DNA of 64,000 nucleotides from Gammaproteobacteria bacterium (lineage in GTDB: Bacteria > Pseudomonadota > Gammaproteobacteria > Pseudomonadales > Pseudohongiellaceae), in assembly GCA_017853205.1 (NCBI GenBank), contig JAFMKB010000004.1, positions 21,580-85,579 of the forward strand, given 5' to 3'. Under the pieces are notes generated by a model. The model was not told where the DNA came from, searched no databases, and saw only the letters and a list, made by a program, of their open reading frames with translations. Shown here piece after piece: positions 9,337 to 17,015 of this stretch (position 1 is its first letter; every line of letters starts with the position of its first letter). A program made the position numbers and the translations under genes.

Positions 9337-10329
9337 TTATTCGTAGCTCAATGGCCGTGATTTTCCGTAGAAAATTTTATAAATAAATGCTGTGTAGATC
9401 AGAATCATGGGAACTGCGATTGCCGTTCCTATGAGGGCAAATTCGAGTGATGCGGTGGAGGCAGCGCTCTCCCAAATATCAAGTTTTCCGATGACGATAT
9501 CTGGGAAGATGCTATAAGCGAGTCCTAATGCCATCATCAGACACATCACTACCATGCACACGAAAACAATCCAGCCATAACCGGCTCTTAAGATCTCTTC
9601 CTTAGACAATACCCATAGCGCAGTGATATAGGCAACGCCTGTCATTAGTGGGATAGGGAGTAAGCCGATTGCTGCGGGCAAAGTGAACCACTTCGCCGCA
9701 ATCGTGCTACTTGCAATGGGTGTAGCAATTGAAATTAGAAATAGACCGATGCCCATCGGCAAAATGGCTGTGCGCGCCCATTTGGCAGCTTTCGTGTAGA
9801 TCTCACCAGAACTTTTAATGAATAACCATCCGCACCCGAGAACGACATAGAAGGCTGGAAGTGAGAAAGAAATTGCTATCGAGAATGCGATGCTAGTGAA
9901 ACTGCTTTCGAGTCCCATAACATAAGTGCCGAGCATCCAACCCTGCGCCATGGCTGCTAGAAGTGAACCTATGAAGAACAGATTGTTCCATAGGCGTTTG
10001 TACTCTGCTGTGACCTTCACGCGGAAATCGAATGCTACACCTCGCAAGATCAAGCCAAATAACATGAGCGTAACTGGGATATAAAGGTGTGTCAGGATCA
10101 TGCCGTGCGCGCTAGGGAAGGCTATGAGCAAAATACCTATGCCAAGCACTATCCAAGTCTCGTTTGCGTCCCAGAAAGGCCCGATGGTTTCAATCATGCG
10201 GTCTTTCTCATCGTCAGTTGCAAGCGGGAGCAAGATTCCAATTCCGAGATCGTAGCCGTCTAGAATAATATAGAGCAGTAGGGCTAGCCCCATTAGGCTT
10301 ACAAAAATTAGCGGTAGCCAATACTCCAT
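9337..10329 (-). CDS. cydB: Cytochrome bd-type quinol oxidase subunit II (cyanide-insensitive type)
   Basis: A 330-residue integral membrane protein with about eight to nine spans. The N-terminal 'LLYIILDGYDLGIGILLP' and 'GPFWDANETWIVLG' segments are classic CydB/CioB signatures. The length matches the short CioB subfamily. It starts one base inside the cydA stop codon (TAATG), so the two subunits are translationally coupled. With subunit I it forms the quinol:O2 oxidoreductase in the inner membrane. bd oxidases are known to resist sulfide, which explains their value in an operon with sqr and pdo. Confidence 0.94.
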   Translation of the reverse strand: MEYWLPLIFVSLMGLALLLYIILDGYDLGIGILLPLATDDEKDRMIETIGPFWDANETWIVLGIGILLIAFPSAHGMILTHLYIPVTLMLFGLILRGVAFDFRVKVTAEYKRLWNNLFFIGSLLAAMAQGWMLGTYVMGLESSFTSIAFSIAISFSLPAFYVVLGCGWLFIKSSGEIYTKAAKWARTAILPMGIGLFLISIATPIASSTIAAKWFTLPAAIGLLPIPLMTGVAYITALWVLSKEEILRAGYGWIVFVCMVVMCLMMALGLAYSIFPDIVIGKLDIWESAASTASLEFALIGTAIAVPMILIYTAFIYKIFYGKSRPLSYE

Positions 10330-11702
10330 TATAGCGCTCCTAGGGTGACTGCTGATCCAGGCGTACCTATGCTAGGCGCTGCGAAATCCATGCTTTCTTT
10401 TAGCGAGCGTGCCGGCTTAGAAGACATGTGCATAAGCGTGAGGATGTAGAATAGAAGTAGGAATGCATACAGCAGCAGGTATCCGATTAAGGTGCTGAGC
10501 ACCATGCCGCCTGCGTGGTCGGCAACAACTTCGCTCGCGCGGATATAACCTTGTACAACCCAAGGCTGACGACCTATTTCGGTAACATACCAGCCTGCGA
10601 GGCTTGCGACCCATCCGGCGAATGTCATCCAGCTAAGCGTGCGCAGTAACCAAGGGCCGACCTTGTCGCGAAAGAGCGCATAGCTGCCCCACCAGGCGAC
10701 TGCGAGCATCAGGAAGCCCATGCCGACCATTACGCGGAAGCTCCAGAAAAGAGGAGCAACCGGTGGGTGTGCCTCTTCGAATTCATTCAATCCCTTAAGT
10801 TCGCCGTCGGCATGATGCGTCAGGATGATGCTCGCGAGCTTCGGTACTTCAACTGCAAAATGCGTTGTGCGTGTTTCTTCATCCGGAAATCCGAACAGGG
10901 TAAGGGGTGCGCCTTTTTCTGTCTCCCAGATGCCCTCGACTGCGGCGATTTTGGCAGGCTGGTTCTCCAGAGCAACAAGCCCATGTAAGTCGCCTACAAA
11001 AATCTGAATAGGAGCGACGATTGCCGCAAGCACGACGCCTGTGCGAATTACCTTCCAAGTGGCGGGTCCATCAACGTTCTTGCGGGCACGCCATGCACTA
11101 ATGCCGGCGACAAAGAAGGCCGAGGTAAGAAGAGATGCGGTAACCGTGTGTATAAATCGATACTTGAACGAAGGATTAAATATTATTTCCATCCAGTCGT
11201 CGACCATGAACACGCCATTTTCTATCGTGAAACCTGCAGGCGTATGCATCCACGAGTTGAGGCTGAGGATCCAGAAGGCTGAGGTTGTGGTGCCAATCGC
11301 AACGAGGAAAGACGAGATTAGGTGTACGCGGTTAGACACAAGGTTTTTTCCGTAAAGCATAATGCCAAGGAAAGAGGCTTCCAGGAAAAAAGCAGTAAGT
11401 ACCTCGTAGCCGAGTAGAGGGCCTGCGATATTTCCGACACGCTCCATGAAACCTGGCCAGTTGGTGCCAAACTGAAAACTCATGGTGATGCCAGAAACTA
11501 CGCCTAATGCGAAGGTGAGCGCAAAAACTTTTACCCAAAAGAAATAAGCGTATTCCCAGTCTTTGTCACCGGTGAGCGTGTAGCGTAGGCGAAAAAAAAC
11601 AAGAAGCCAGCACAGTCCGATTGAGATGCTAGGAAACAAAATATGGAAACTGATATTGGCGGCAAACTGAATGCGCGAAAGAAGGAAGGGATCGAGTTCC
11701 AT
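10329..11702 (-). CDS. cydA: Cytochrome bd-type quinol oxidase subunit I (cyanide-insensitive type)
   Basis: The track start at 11777 gives an unrelated N-terminal extension; ATG 11702 follows GGAGA and yields 'MELDPFLLSRIQFAANISFH', the usual N-terminus with the heme-ligand His (residue 20). Length is then 457 residues, typical of the short-Q-loop CioA class. Other signatures are 'FQFGTNWPGFM', 'LNSWMHTPAGF' and 'EIGRQPWVVQG'. Subunit I carries the hemes and the quinol site. A 29-residue membrane ORF lies 47 bp upstream and a sigma-54 promoter about 220 bp upstream; the oxidase is therefore predicted to be induced together with sulfide oxidation. Confidence 0.95.
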   Translation of the reverse strand: MELDPFLLSRIQFAANISFHILFPSISIGLCWLLVFFRLRYTLTGDKDWEYAYFFWVKVFALTFALGVVSGITMSFQFGTNWPGFMERVGNIAGPLLGYEVLTAFFLEASFLGIMLYGKNLVSNRVHLISSFLVAIGTTTSAFWILSLNSWMHTPAGFTIENGVFMVDDWMEIIFNPSFKYRFIHTVTASLLTSAFFVAGISAWRARKNVDGPATWKVIRTGVVLAAIVAPIQIFVGDLHGLVALENQPAKIAAVEGIWETEKGAPLTLFGFPDEETRTTHFAVEVPKLASIILTHHADGELKGLNEFEEAHPPVAPLFWSFRVMVGMGFLMLAVAWWGSYALFRDKVGPWLLRTLSWMTFAGWVASLAGWYVTEIGRQPWVVQGYIRASEVVADHAGGMVLSTLIGYLLLYAFLLLFYILTLMHMSSKPARSLKESMDFAAPSIGTPGSAVTLGAL

Positions 11703-11749
11703 TGGTAGTGTCTCCGAGAGGCGTGTGGTCTTCTGGTCAAAGATGCTGG

Positions 11750-11839
11750 TTAGAGCAGGTAGGTCCAAATAGCCCAACAGACGAGTGCAGTGGTCGGCGC
11801 TACGAACATCATGAGGACCATATTTTTAATGTGTATCAT
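11750..11839 (-). CDS. 29-residue single-span membrane peptide upstream of cydA
   Basis: Found by reading the minus strand; absent from the ORF track. It begins with ATG 7 bases after a strong AAGGAGA and ends with TAA, encoding 'MIHIKNMVLMMFVAPTTALV' then 'CWAIWTYLL'. Nearly the whole peptide is hydrophobic, consistent with one membrane span. It is the first gene after the sigma-54 promoter, about 72 nt downstream of the expected transcription start. Known bd oxidases use small subunits (CydX, CbdX and DUF2474-type peptides), usually encoded after cydB; this one lies before cydA and I do not recognise its sequence family. An accessory subunit is the best guess, a leader peptide the alternative. 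Confidence 0.65.
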   Translation of the reverse strand: MIHIKNMVLMMFVAPTTALVCWAIWTYLL

Positions 11840-11921
11840 CGGAGTGTCTCCTTGCTAGCGTGAACGGCGACGGGGTAAGCGCCTGTCGCCAAGCAATAAA
11901 TTAAGTCTTGTACTGAAGGTT

Positions 11922-11937
11922 TGCAGTACTCGTGCCA
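11922..11937 (-). promoter_or_regulatory. Sigma-54 (RpoN) promoter of the cyd-pdo-sqr-sulP operon
   Basis: On the minus strand the sequence is TGGCACGAGTACTGCA. It matches the consensus TGGCACG-N4-TTGC(A/T) at every position except one T, with GG (-24) and GC (-12) at exactly the required spacing. Transcription would start about 11 bases further on, near 11911, giving a leader of about 72 nt before the 29-residue ORF. A sigma-54 activator gene lies divergently 176 bp away. Confidence 0.85.
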
Positions 11938-12043
11938 ACTTCTTGATAACTTCCTAACCTATTGTTTTTTATGAAGTAAAATTATAGGAGCGCGGATTTT
12001 GTGCGTGTTTCAACAAGCGAGGTGATAATAATATGGAGATAGC

Positions 12044-12096
12044 TGCCAGAAATGGCTACAATCCAGCCAGTTTTGTCAAAAATGCCAAATTTGGCA
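12044..12096. promoter_or_regulatory. Three TGCCA-N4-TGGCA dyads, likely activator (UAS) sites
   Basis: Three related dyads lie in a row: TGCCAGAAATGGCT (12044-12057), AGCCAGTTTTGTCA (12065-12078) and the perfect palindrome TGCCAAATTTGGCA (12083-12096). Centres are 21 and 18 bp apart, near two helical turns, so they face the same side. They stand about 110-170 bp upstream of the sigma-54 promoter, the normal enhancer distance, and directly before the activator gene. They are the obvious candidate binding sites for that activator and could also autoregulate it. Confidence 0.7.
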
Positions 12097-12112
12097 GTAA
12101 GTAGGGTCATCC

Positions 12113-13522
12113 ATGCAGCTAATCGCCAGTAACAAGGCGCGTGATCTTGGCGCGATGCTCGAAGGCTATGAATGCCCTGCCATTCTAGTCTCTGCAGACT
12201 ACGAAATACTGGCGACCAATCAACAGTACCTCGACGCGTTCGGCGAGATCGAGTTCGATAAGACGCCGCGTTGCTTCGAAGTCTCACACGGTTATTCCAA
12301 GCCCTGCGATCAGTCTGGGGAGGACTGCCCGCTTGGTGCTGCGGTGGCGTCGGGGCATAAAGAGCGAGTGTTGCACATTCACCAGACACCTCGCGGTCGG
12401 GAACATGTCGATGTCGAGATGCTGCCGATTCACAACGCCGAGGGTGATCTTGCCTATTTTGTCGAGCTTTTGCGGCCCGTTCCGCTTGCTAGCGGCGAGG
12501 TGTCGACTCAGGAGCTTGTCGGATCGAGCCCACCTTTTGAGAAGATGTTGGAAAAGATCGCACGTGTTGGTGCAACCGATGCGTCCGTTTTGCTGCTAGG
12601 TGAATCAGGCACGGGCAAGGAACTTGCCGCTCGAGCGATTCATCTGGCGAGCAAGCGTAGCACAAAACCGATGGTCACCCTCGAGTGCGCTGGGCTCTCG
12701 GATTCGCTGTTTGAGAGCGAGCTTTTTGGCCATGTGAAGGGTGCGTTTACCGGGGCGCTGAGCAACAAGAAAGGCCTGGTCGAGCTTGCCCACGGAGGTA
12801 CGCTGTTTCTCGATGAGTTGGGGGATATTCCTCTTGGTATGCAGGTTAAGTTGCTGCGATTACTCGAGACAGGAACTTTCCGCCCGGTTGGTAGTGGCGA
12901 GGTAAAAACCTCGAATTTCCGATTAATCTGCGCAACGCATAAAAACCTCTTGGCGATGGTGAATGCAGGTGAGTTTAGGAACGACTTATTTTATCGAATC
13001 AACGTGTTCCCGATCGCTATACCGTCACTTGGCGAACGCCTAGACGACCTTCCTGCCTTGAGTAAGGCGATACTCTCGCGATTCGCAGGAGGCGATAAAT
13101 ATCATCTGACCCACTCCGCAATTCGGACGCTTGCCGCCTATCGATTTCGCGGTAACATTCGAGAATTGAGGAATTTGCTCTATCGCGCGATTGTGTTAGC
13201 TGACACTAATGTTATCGACAGCCGCGTCATCGAGCTGTGTTTCGAAGAGGATAATCTCATCGATGCGTCTAAAGGTGATCAGCCAATGTACAATGATTCG
13301 GCACAGAGCGATCCGGCGGTAGCGAAGGCGCCCACGGCGGGGTTGCTCGACGCACTCATTCCAAATAAGAAAGAAACGCAGTGGCCGTCGCTCAAAGAAA
13401 TCGAGCGGCGTTATATTGAGGCCATGCTCGCCGCACAGGATGGTGACAAGGCAGCGGTTGCTGCTGCGTTAGGTGTCAGCGAGCGCTCTCTGTACAGGAA
13501 GCTCAGCGGCAAAAATAATTAG
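12113..13522 (+). CDS. fisR: Sigma-54-dependent activator, FisR-like sulfane-sulfur sensor
   Basis: A 469-residue protein with three parts: an N-terminal PAS-like sensor (about 1-125), an AAA+ domain (about 138-375) with Walker A 'GESGTGKE', the sigma-54 contact loop 'GAFTGA' and Walker B 'GGTLFLDELGD', and a Fis-type helix-turn-helix at the end ('VAAALGVSERSLYRKL'). The sensor has Cys54, Cys65 and Cys72. The 11- and 7-residue spacing equals that of the three persulfide-sensing cysteines I recall for Cupriavidus FisR (53/64/71), which activates sqr/pdo. It is divergent from an operon holding exactly those functions and a sigma-54 promoter, so the assignment is strong. It lacks a phospho-acceptor receiver domain. 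Confidence 0.88.
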   Translation: MQLIASNKARDLGAMLEGYECPAILVSADYEILATNQQYLDAFGEIEFDKTPRCFEVSHGYSKPCDQSGEDCPLGAAVASGHKERVLHIHQTPRGREHVDVEMLPIHNAEGDLAYFVELLRPVPLASGEVSTQELVGSSPPFEKMLEKIARVGATDASVLLLGESGTGKELAARAIHLASKRSTKPMVTLECAGLSDSLFESELFGHVKGAFTGALSNKKGLVELAHGGTLFLDELGDIPLGMQVKLLRLLETGTFRPVGSGEVKTSNFRLICATHKNLLAMVNAGEFRNDLFYRINVFPIAIPSLGERLDDLPALSKAILSRFAGGDKYHLTHSAIRTLAAYRFRGNIRELRNLLYRAIVLADTNVIDSRVIELCFEEDNLIDASKGDQPMYNDSAQSDPAVAKAPTAGLLDALIPNKKETQWPSLKEIERRYIEAMLAAQDGDKAAVAAALGVSERSLYRKLSGKNN

Positions 13523-13620
13523 GAGAGACTTAGATATTGGTCATTTATAGGTAGTAAGTACTAACTAATTCAAAAAGACTAAGACGAAATTGATAAAATT
13601 CATAAGCTGCGGAGAGAGTG

Positions 13621-14004
13621 ATGAAGACGATAAAAATAGAACAACAGTTTAGACAGGCGGCAGACGAGGTGTGGGCAATATTTTCCGATGTGACGCGCTG
13701 CGACTGGGTGCCGGCAATCGAAAAAATTACCTTAGTGGGCGACGTGCGCAGCTTCGATATGGCGGGCCTGGGTGAGGTGCAGGAACGCATCGTCCTGCTC
13801 GATGATGAGCAGAGGAAGCTTCAGTATTCGGTGATCAAAGCCCGCTCGGTGCTTGAGCACCATCTTGCCACAATACGCGTCACCGAGGCGGGAGAGGGAT
13901 GCCACTTTTATTGGGAGACTGAGATCGCGCCAGACGAATTCGCGCCGGCAATAGAGCAGGGCATGCACTCGGCGTTTGCTCAACTGCAGAAAATCCTTGC
14001 CTAG
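13621..14004 (+). CDS. SRPBCC (START/polyketide-cyclase-like) family protein
   Basis: A 127-residue protein. ATG 13621 is preferred over GTG 13618 because GGAGAGA is then 6 bases away. The order 'VWAIFSDVTRCDWVPAI' near the start, a beta-rich middle ('ERIVLLDDEQRKLQYSV') and a C-terminal helix after 'FYWETEI' is that of the SRPBCC/Bet v1-like hydrophobic-ligand fold. Ligand and role are unknown. It follows fisR by 98 bp on the same strand and may be read through from it, but nothing in its sequence links it to sulfur metabolism. Confidence 0.78.
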   Translation: MKTIKIEQQFRQAADEVWAIFSDVTRCDWVPAIEKITLVGDVRSFDMAGLGEVQERIVLLDDEQRKLQYSVIKARSVLEHHLATIRVTEAGEGCHFYWETEIAPDEFAPAIEQGMHSAFAQLQKILA

Positions 14005-14189
14005 ATGCGCGCTATTTTGGTGCGCTGACGCTCGCGAGGTGAGCCTAGTGGTGCGCGAATATCAGAGTGCCATTTTTCATGATGGGTAGAACAGAGCGGC
14101 GTTACTGGCCGAGTCGAGCCCCAAACAGCAAAAAATAACCTACTTAGGGGGAAAAAGCAGAGAAATAGAAATATTTTTGCCTGGATGGT

Positions 14190-14311
14190 GAACTTGGTAC
14201 GGCTGTTGCATCGTTATAGCCACATACCTGAAAACGCATTCCGATGTGTGAGGAGATTCTCTCCCTCTCTCGCCACACCGATGTGCACCAACCTAGTTTT
14301 CAGTATTTTTG
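14190..14311 (+). ncRNA. Candidate structured RNA preceding an intrinsic terminator
   Basis: This is part of a 496-bp stretch (14005-14500) without a supported gene. CTGAAAAC (14228-14235) is exactly complementary to GTTTTCAG (14296-14303). Inside lie GTGTG/CACAC (14246-14250 with 14274-14278) and GGAGA/TCTCC. The terminator at 14312-14346 follows directly. This could be a small RNA with its own terminator, or an aptamer-plus-terminator leader of the 2OG-Fe(II) oxygenase at 14501. I do not recognise a known family. The 5' end is uncertain. The rest of the gap shows nothing clear. Confidence 0.35.
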
Positions 14312-14346
14312 AACCCGCCAGCGTCTCGCTCGGCGGGTTTTTTTTA
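14312..14346 (+). terminator. Rho-independent terminator
   Basis: AACCCGCC and GGCGGGTT form a perfect 8-bp GC-rich stem around a 12-base loop, followed by eight T residues. It is 308 bp after the SRPBCC gene and 155 bp before the oxygenase gene, so it ends either read-through from fisR/SRPBCC or a separate short transcript. Confidence 0.85.
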
Positions 14347-14500
14347 CTCAGTTTTCCACAACTTCGCTTGCTATCCTCGTGCGTTCCTTCCGAGCCGTTT
14401 GTCTGCGCCATCTCGACAGTCCTTTCGCAACGCGCATATTTAAGTTGCAGGATTTGGGAACAGCCCGATAATCAGCACTTCAACCAATCGAGCGACATCC

Positions 14501-15214
14501 ATGGTCAGACAGGTAGCAAAGTCCTTCACTGGGTCTCACTTTGATGATGAGGCGTTATTCGCAAAAATCGCAAAGGAGATCACTGAGCAAGGATTCAGCA
14601 TCAATCCTGCTGCTATGCCAATGCCATTGATTACGGCGCTGCACGATCACGTCATGTCGATTAGTGACGATAAGTTCTCTGCAGCGGGTATTGGACGAGG
14701 CAACCGATTTACCCGCAGCAAGTTCGTTCGCACCGACGAAATCTGCTGGATTGAGGGTGATTCGCAGGCAGGCCGCGATTGGTTAGCGTGGACACAGTCG
14801 TTACAAATCTATCTCAATCGGCATCTTTTGCTCGGCCTATTCTCGTTTGAGAGCCACTTCTCCCTCTATGGTCCAGGCGATTATTACAAACGCCACAAAG
14901 ATGCCTTCAAAGGTGAGGCGAATCGCGTTCTCTCGCTGGTGCTCTACCTTAACCCCGGTTGGTCAGCGAAAGATGGCGGTGAACTCGTGCTCTATCCATC
15001 GGACACTGAGAGCGAATCGCTAAGCCCGCCTGCTTTGCTCGCAGCGGGGTTGGCATCTGAGACCAAGGTTACCCCGCTCATGGGGACTTTAGTGCTTTTT
15101 CTTAGCGAAGATTTCCCCCACGAAGTCCTGCCCGCCGCTCGCGACCGCTACGCCATCGCCGGCTGGTATCGCGTAAACACCTCGGTTAGTGACAGAGTCG
15201 ACCCGCCGCGGTAG
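14501..15214 (+). CDS. 2OG-Fe(II) oxygenase (SM-20/prolyl 4-hydroxylase-like)
   Basis: A 237-residue protein whose C-terminal half shows the double-stranded beta-helix iron motif: 'HKDAFKG' (His and Asp ligands), then 'GGELVLYPSD', the distal His in 'DFPHEVLP' and the 2-oxoglutarate-binding Arg in 'DRYAIAGWYRVN'. 'SFESHFSLYGPGDYYKRHKD' is typical of bacterial prolyl-4-hydroxylase-like proteins. Such enzymes hydroxylate protein side chains or small molecules using O2 and 2-oxoglutarate; the target is unknown. The ribosome binding site is weak. It ends 3 bp from the convergent lrp gene. A structured region and terminator lie upstream. Confidence 0.83.
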   Translation: MVRQVAKSFTGSHFDDEALFAKIAKEITEQGFSINPAAMPMPLITALHDHVMSISDDKFSAAGIGRGNRFTRSKFVRTDEICWIEGDSQAGRDWLAWTQSLQIYLNRHLLLGLFSFESHFSLYGPGDYYKRHKDAFKGEANRVLSLVLYLNPGWSAKDGGELVLYPSDTESESLSPPALLAAGLASETKVTPLMGTLVLFLSEDFPHEVLPAARDRYAIAGWYRVNTSVSDRVDPPR

Positions 15215-15217
15215 ACG

Positions 15218-15694
15218 CTAACTCGGCACCGGAATCTTCAAGGTCTCTTTAACCTGCTCCATCACCACGTAGCTCGTCGACTCCTGCACGCCGGGTAGGG
15301 TGAGCAGGGTATCGCCAAGCAGCTCGCGATACGCACCCATATTTGCGACCCGAGCCTTGATTAGGTAGTCGAAATTGCCCGATACGAGATGGCATTCTTG
15401 AACCGACTCAAGCGCCAGCGCTGCCTCTGTAAACTCGGCGAAGATGTCTGGCGACTTGCGAGAGAGGCGAATCTGCACAAACACCACAAGGCCTGCTTCC
15501 AGCTCTGCCGGATTGAGGATCGCACAATAACCGCGGATCACTCCATCGCGCTCCATTCGCTTTACTCGCTCCATACACGGGGTAGTGGTAAGACCTACCC
15601 TGCGGGCAAGCTCGGCATAGCTTATGCGACCGTTAGCCTGCAGCTCTCTGAGGATTTTTCGATCGATTCTAGATAGAGACTTTGTCTGCTTCAT
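15218..15694 (-). CDS. Lrp/AsnC-family transcriptional regulator
   Basis: A 158-residue protein: N-terminal helix-turn-helix ('ISYAELARRVGLTTTPCMERVK', quoted only in part by position 25-45) and a C-terminal RAM/effector domain with 'VQECHLVSGNFDYLIKARV'. It is divergent from alanine dehydrogenase, and Lrp-family genes beside ald usually activate it in response to alanine (AldR/Lrp type), so local regulation of ald is likely. The 181-bp gap holds an AT-rich dyad 14 bp upstream of this start and a TATACT -10-like box facing ald. Confidence 0.9.
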   Translation of the reverse strand: MKQTKSLSRIDRKILRELQANGRISYAELARRVGLTTTPCMERVKRMERDGVIRGYCAILNPAELEAGLVVFVQIRLSRKSPDIFAEFTEAALALESVQECHLVSGNFDYLIKARVANMGAYRELLGDTLLTLPGVQESTSYVVMEQVKETLKIPVPS

Positions 15695-15707
15695 AGAGAT
15701 ATGCCAG

Positions 15708-15725
15708 ATTAATTCACTAATTAAT
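15708..15725. promoter_or_regulatory. AT-rich dyad in the lrp-ald intergenic region
   Basis: ATTAATT-CACT-AATTAAT is an exact inverted repeat just upstream of the lrp-type gene. Lrp-family proteins prefer AT-rich, loosely symmetric sites, so this could be an autoregulatory operator. No protein binding can be shown from sequence. Confidence 0.35.
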
Positions 15726-15875
15726 TATCTTAAAAGCAGACTTTATCTCATTTAATGGTGCAAATGTAAGGATATTTGCCAATTGTATTTTGGGCCCCTT
15801 GGCTATACTTCTCGTTGTACTGTCTGCGTGTATTTTGCGCGTGGACATCCAACATGACTCATGAGGAGAACGACA

Positions 15876-17015
15876 ATGCTGGTAGGTGTCCCCAAGGAAA
15901 TAAAGAACCACGAATATCGCGTCGGTTTAACTCCGGCGGGCGTCCGCGAACTTGTTAGCGCGGGCCATCAAGCGCTTGTCGAGACGCAGGCGGGCATCGC
16001 TATCGGCTTCACCGATGACCAATATGCCGACGCGGGCGCAGAACTTGTCGCTACTGCTGCCGAGATATTCGAGCGTGCCGAATTGATCGTGAAGGTAAAA
16101 GAGCCACAACCGAGTGAGTGTAAACAGCTTCGAGCAAATCAGACGCTGTTCACTTATCTGCACCTTGCGCCAGATCCCGAGCAGACCAAACTACTCCTCG
16201 CTTCGGGTGCAGTATGCATAGCGTATGAAACGGTAACCGGTCTAAATAATTCACTGCCGCTACTCGCGCCAATGAGCGAGGTAGCCGGCAGGATGTCTAT
16301 TCAGGAAGCGGCCCTGTGCCTCGAAAAATCGAGAGGAGGTAGCGGCGTCCTCCTTGGAGGCGTTCCGGGTGTCGAGGCGGGTAAGGTTGTTGTACTCGGC
16401 GGTGGCGTGGTTGGTTTGAATGCTGCCCGCATGGCGCTCGGCCTCGGCGCTGATGTCACGATACTCGATCGGTCGCTGCCGCGGCTGCGCCAGATAGATG
16501 AACTGTTCGACGGACGGATTAAAACGCTCTACTCGACTACTGAGGCGATCGAGAGCCAGCTTAGAACGGCCGATGCGGTCATTGGCGCGGTGCTAATCCC
16601 GGGTGCTTCTGCGCCTAAACTAGTGACACGCGATATGCTCGGGGTTATGAAGCCCGGCTCGGTGCTCGTGGATGTAGCAATCGATCAAGGCGGTTGTTTC
16701 GAAACGAGCCGCGCCACAACGCATCAGGACCCGATTTACGTGGTCGATGGCATCATTCATTATTGTGTGGCGAATATGCCGGGTGGCGTAGCGCGCACGT
16801 CGACGTTCGCGCTAACCAATGCCACGCTGCCCTTTGTGATGAGTCTTGCGAACAAAGGCGCAGAGGAGGCTCTGCGCAGTGACGCACATCTGCTCAATGG
16901 CCTCAACGTTTACCGCGGCGTGCTCACGGTGCAGGCCGTCGCCGAGGCGCAGGGACTCAGCTTCGTTGAGCCTGCCGAGGCGCTTCAGTACGGTGGATTG
17001 CAAGTTAGCGCGTAG
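15876..17015 (+). CDS. ald: Alanine dehydrogenase
   Basis: The protein starts '[20 protein letters not shown]', the near-invariant alanine dehydrogenase N-terminus; ATG 15876 lies 7 bases after GAGGAG, so the ATG at 15861 in the track is rejected. Length 379 residues is normal. '[23 protein letters not shown]' region (about residue 150-175) is the NAD-binding loop, and His in 'YLHLAPDP' with Lys in 'VKVKEPQ' are the substrate residues. It catalyses L-alanine + NAD + H2O to pyruvate, ammonium and NADH in the cytoplasm. It is divergent from an Lrp regulator and its last 11 bases overlap the convergent DUF885 gene. Confidence 0.95.
   Translation: MLVGVPKEIKNHEYRVGLTPAGVRELVSAGHQALVETQAGIAIGFTDDQYADAGAELVATAAEIFERAELIVKVKEPQPSECKQLRANQTLFTYLHLAPDPEQTKLLLASGAVCIAYETVTGLNNSLPLLAPMSEVAGRMSIQEAALCLEKSRGGSGVLLGGVPGVEAGKVVVLGGGVVGLNAARMALGLGADVTILDRSLPRLRQIDELFDGRIKTLYSTTEAIESQLRTADAVIGAVLIPGASAPKLVTRDMLGVMKPGSVLVDVAIDQGGCFETSRATTHQDPIYVVDGIIHYCVANMPGGVARTSTFALTNATLPFVMSLANKGAEEALRSDAHLLNGLNVYRGVLTVQAVAEAQGLSFVEPAEALQYGGLQVSA

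Noticed and set aside
11703-11777. N-terminal extension of cydA in the ORF track
   Set aside because: It overlaps the 29-residue ORF in another frame, is unlike CydA, and ATG 11702 has a binding site and gives the known N-terminus.
14185-14544. 119-residue ORF across the terminator
   Set aside because: It runs through a strong terminator and into the oxygenase gene; the composition is not protein-like.
15782-15808. Sigma-70 promoter for ald (TTGTAT, TATACT)
   Set aside because: The spacer is only 15 bases; the -10 box is plausible but the -35 is not convincing.
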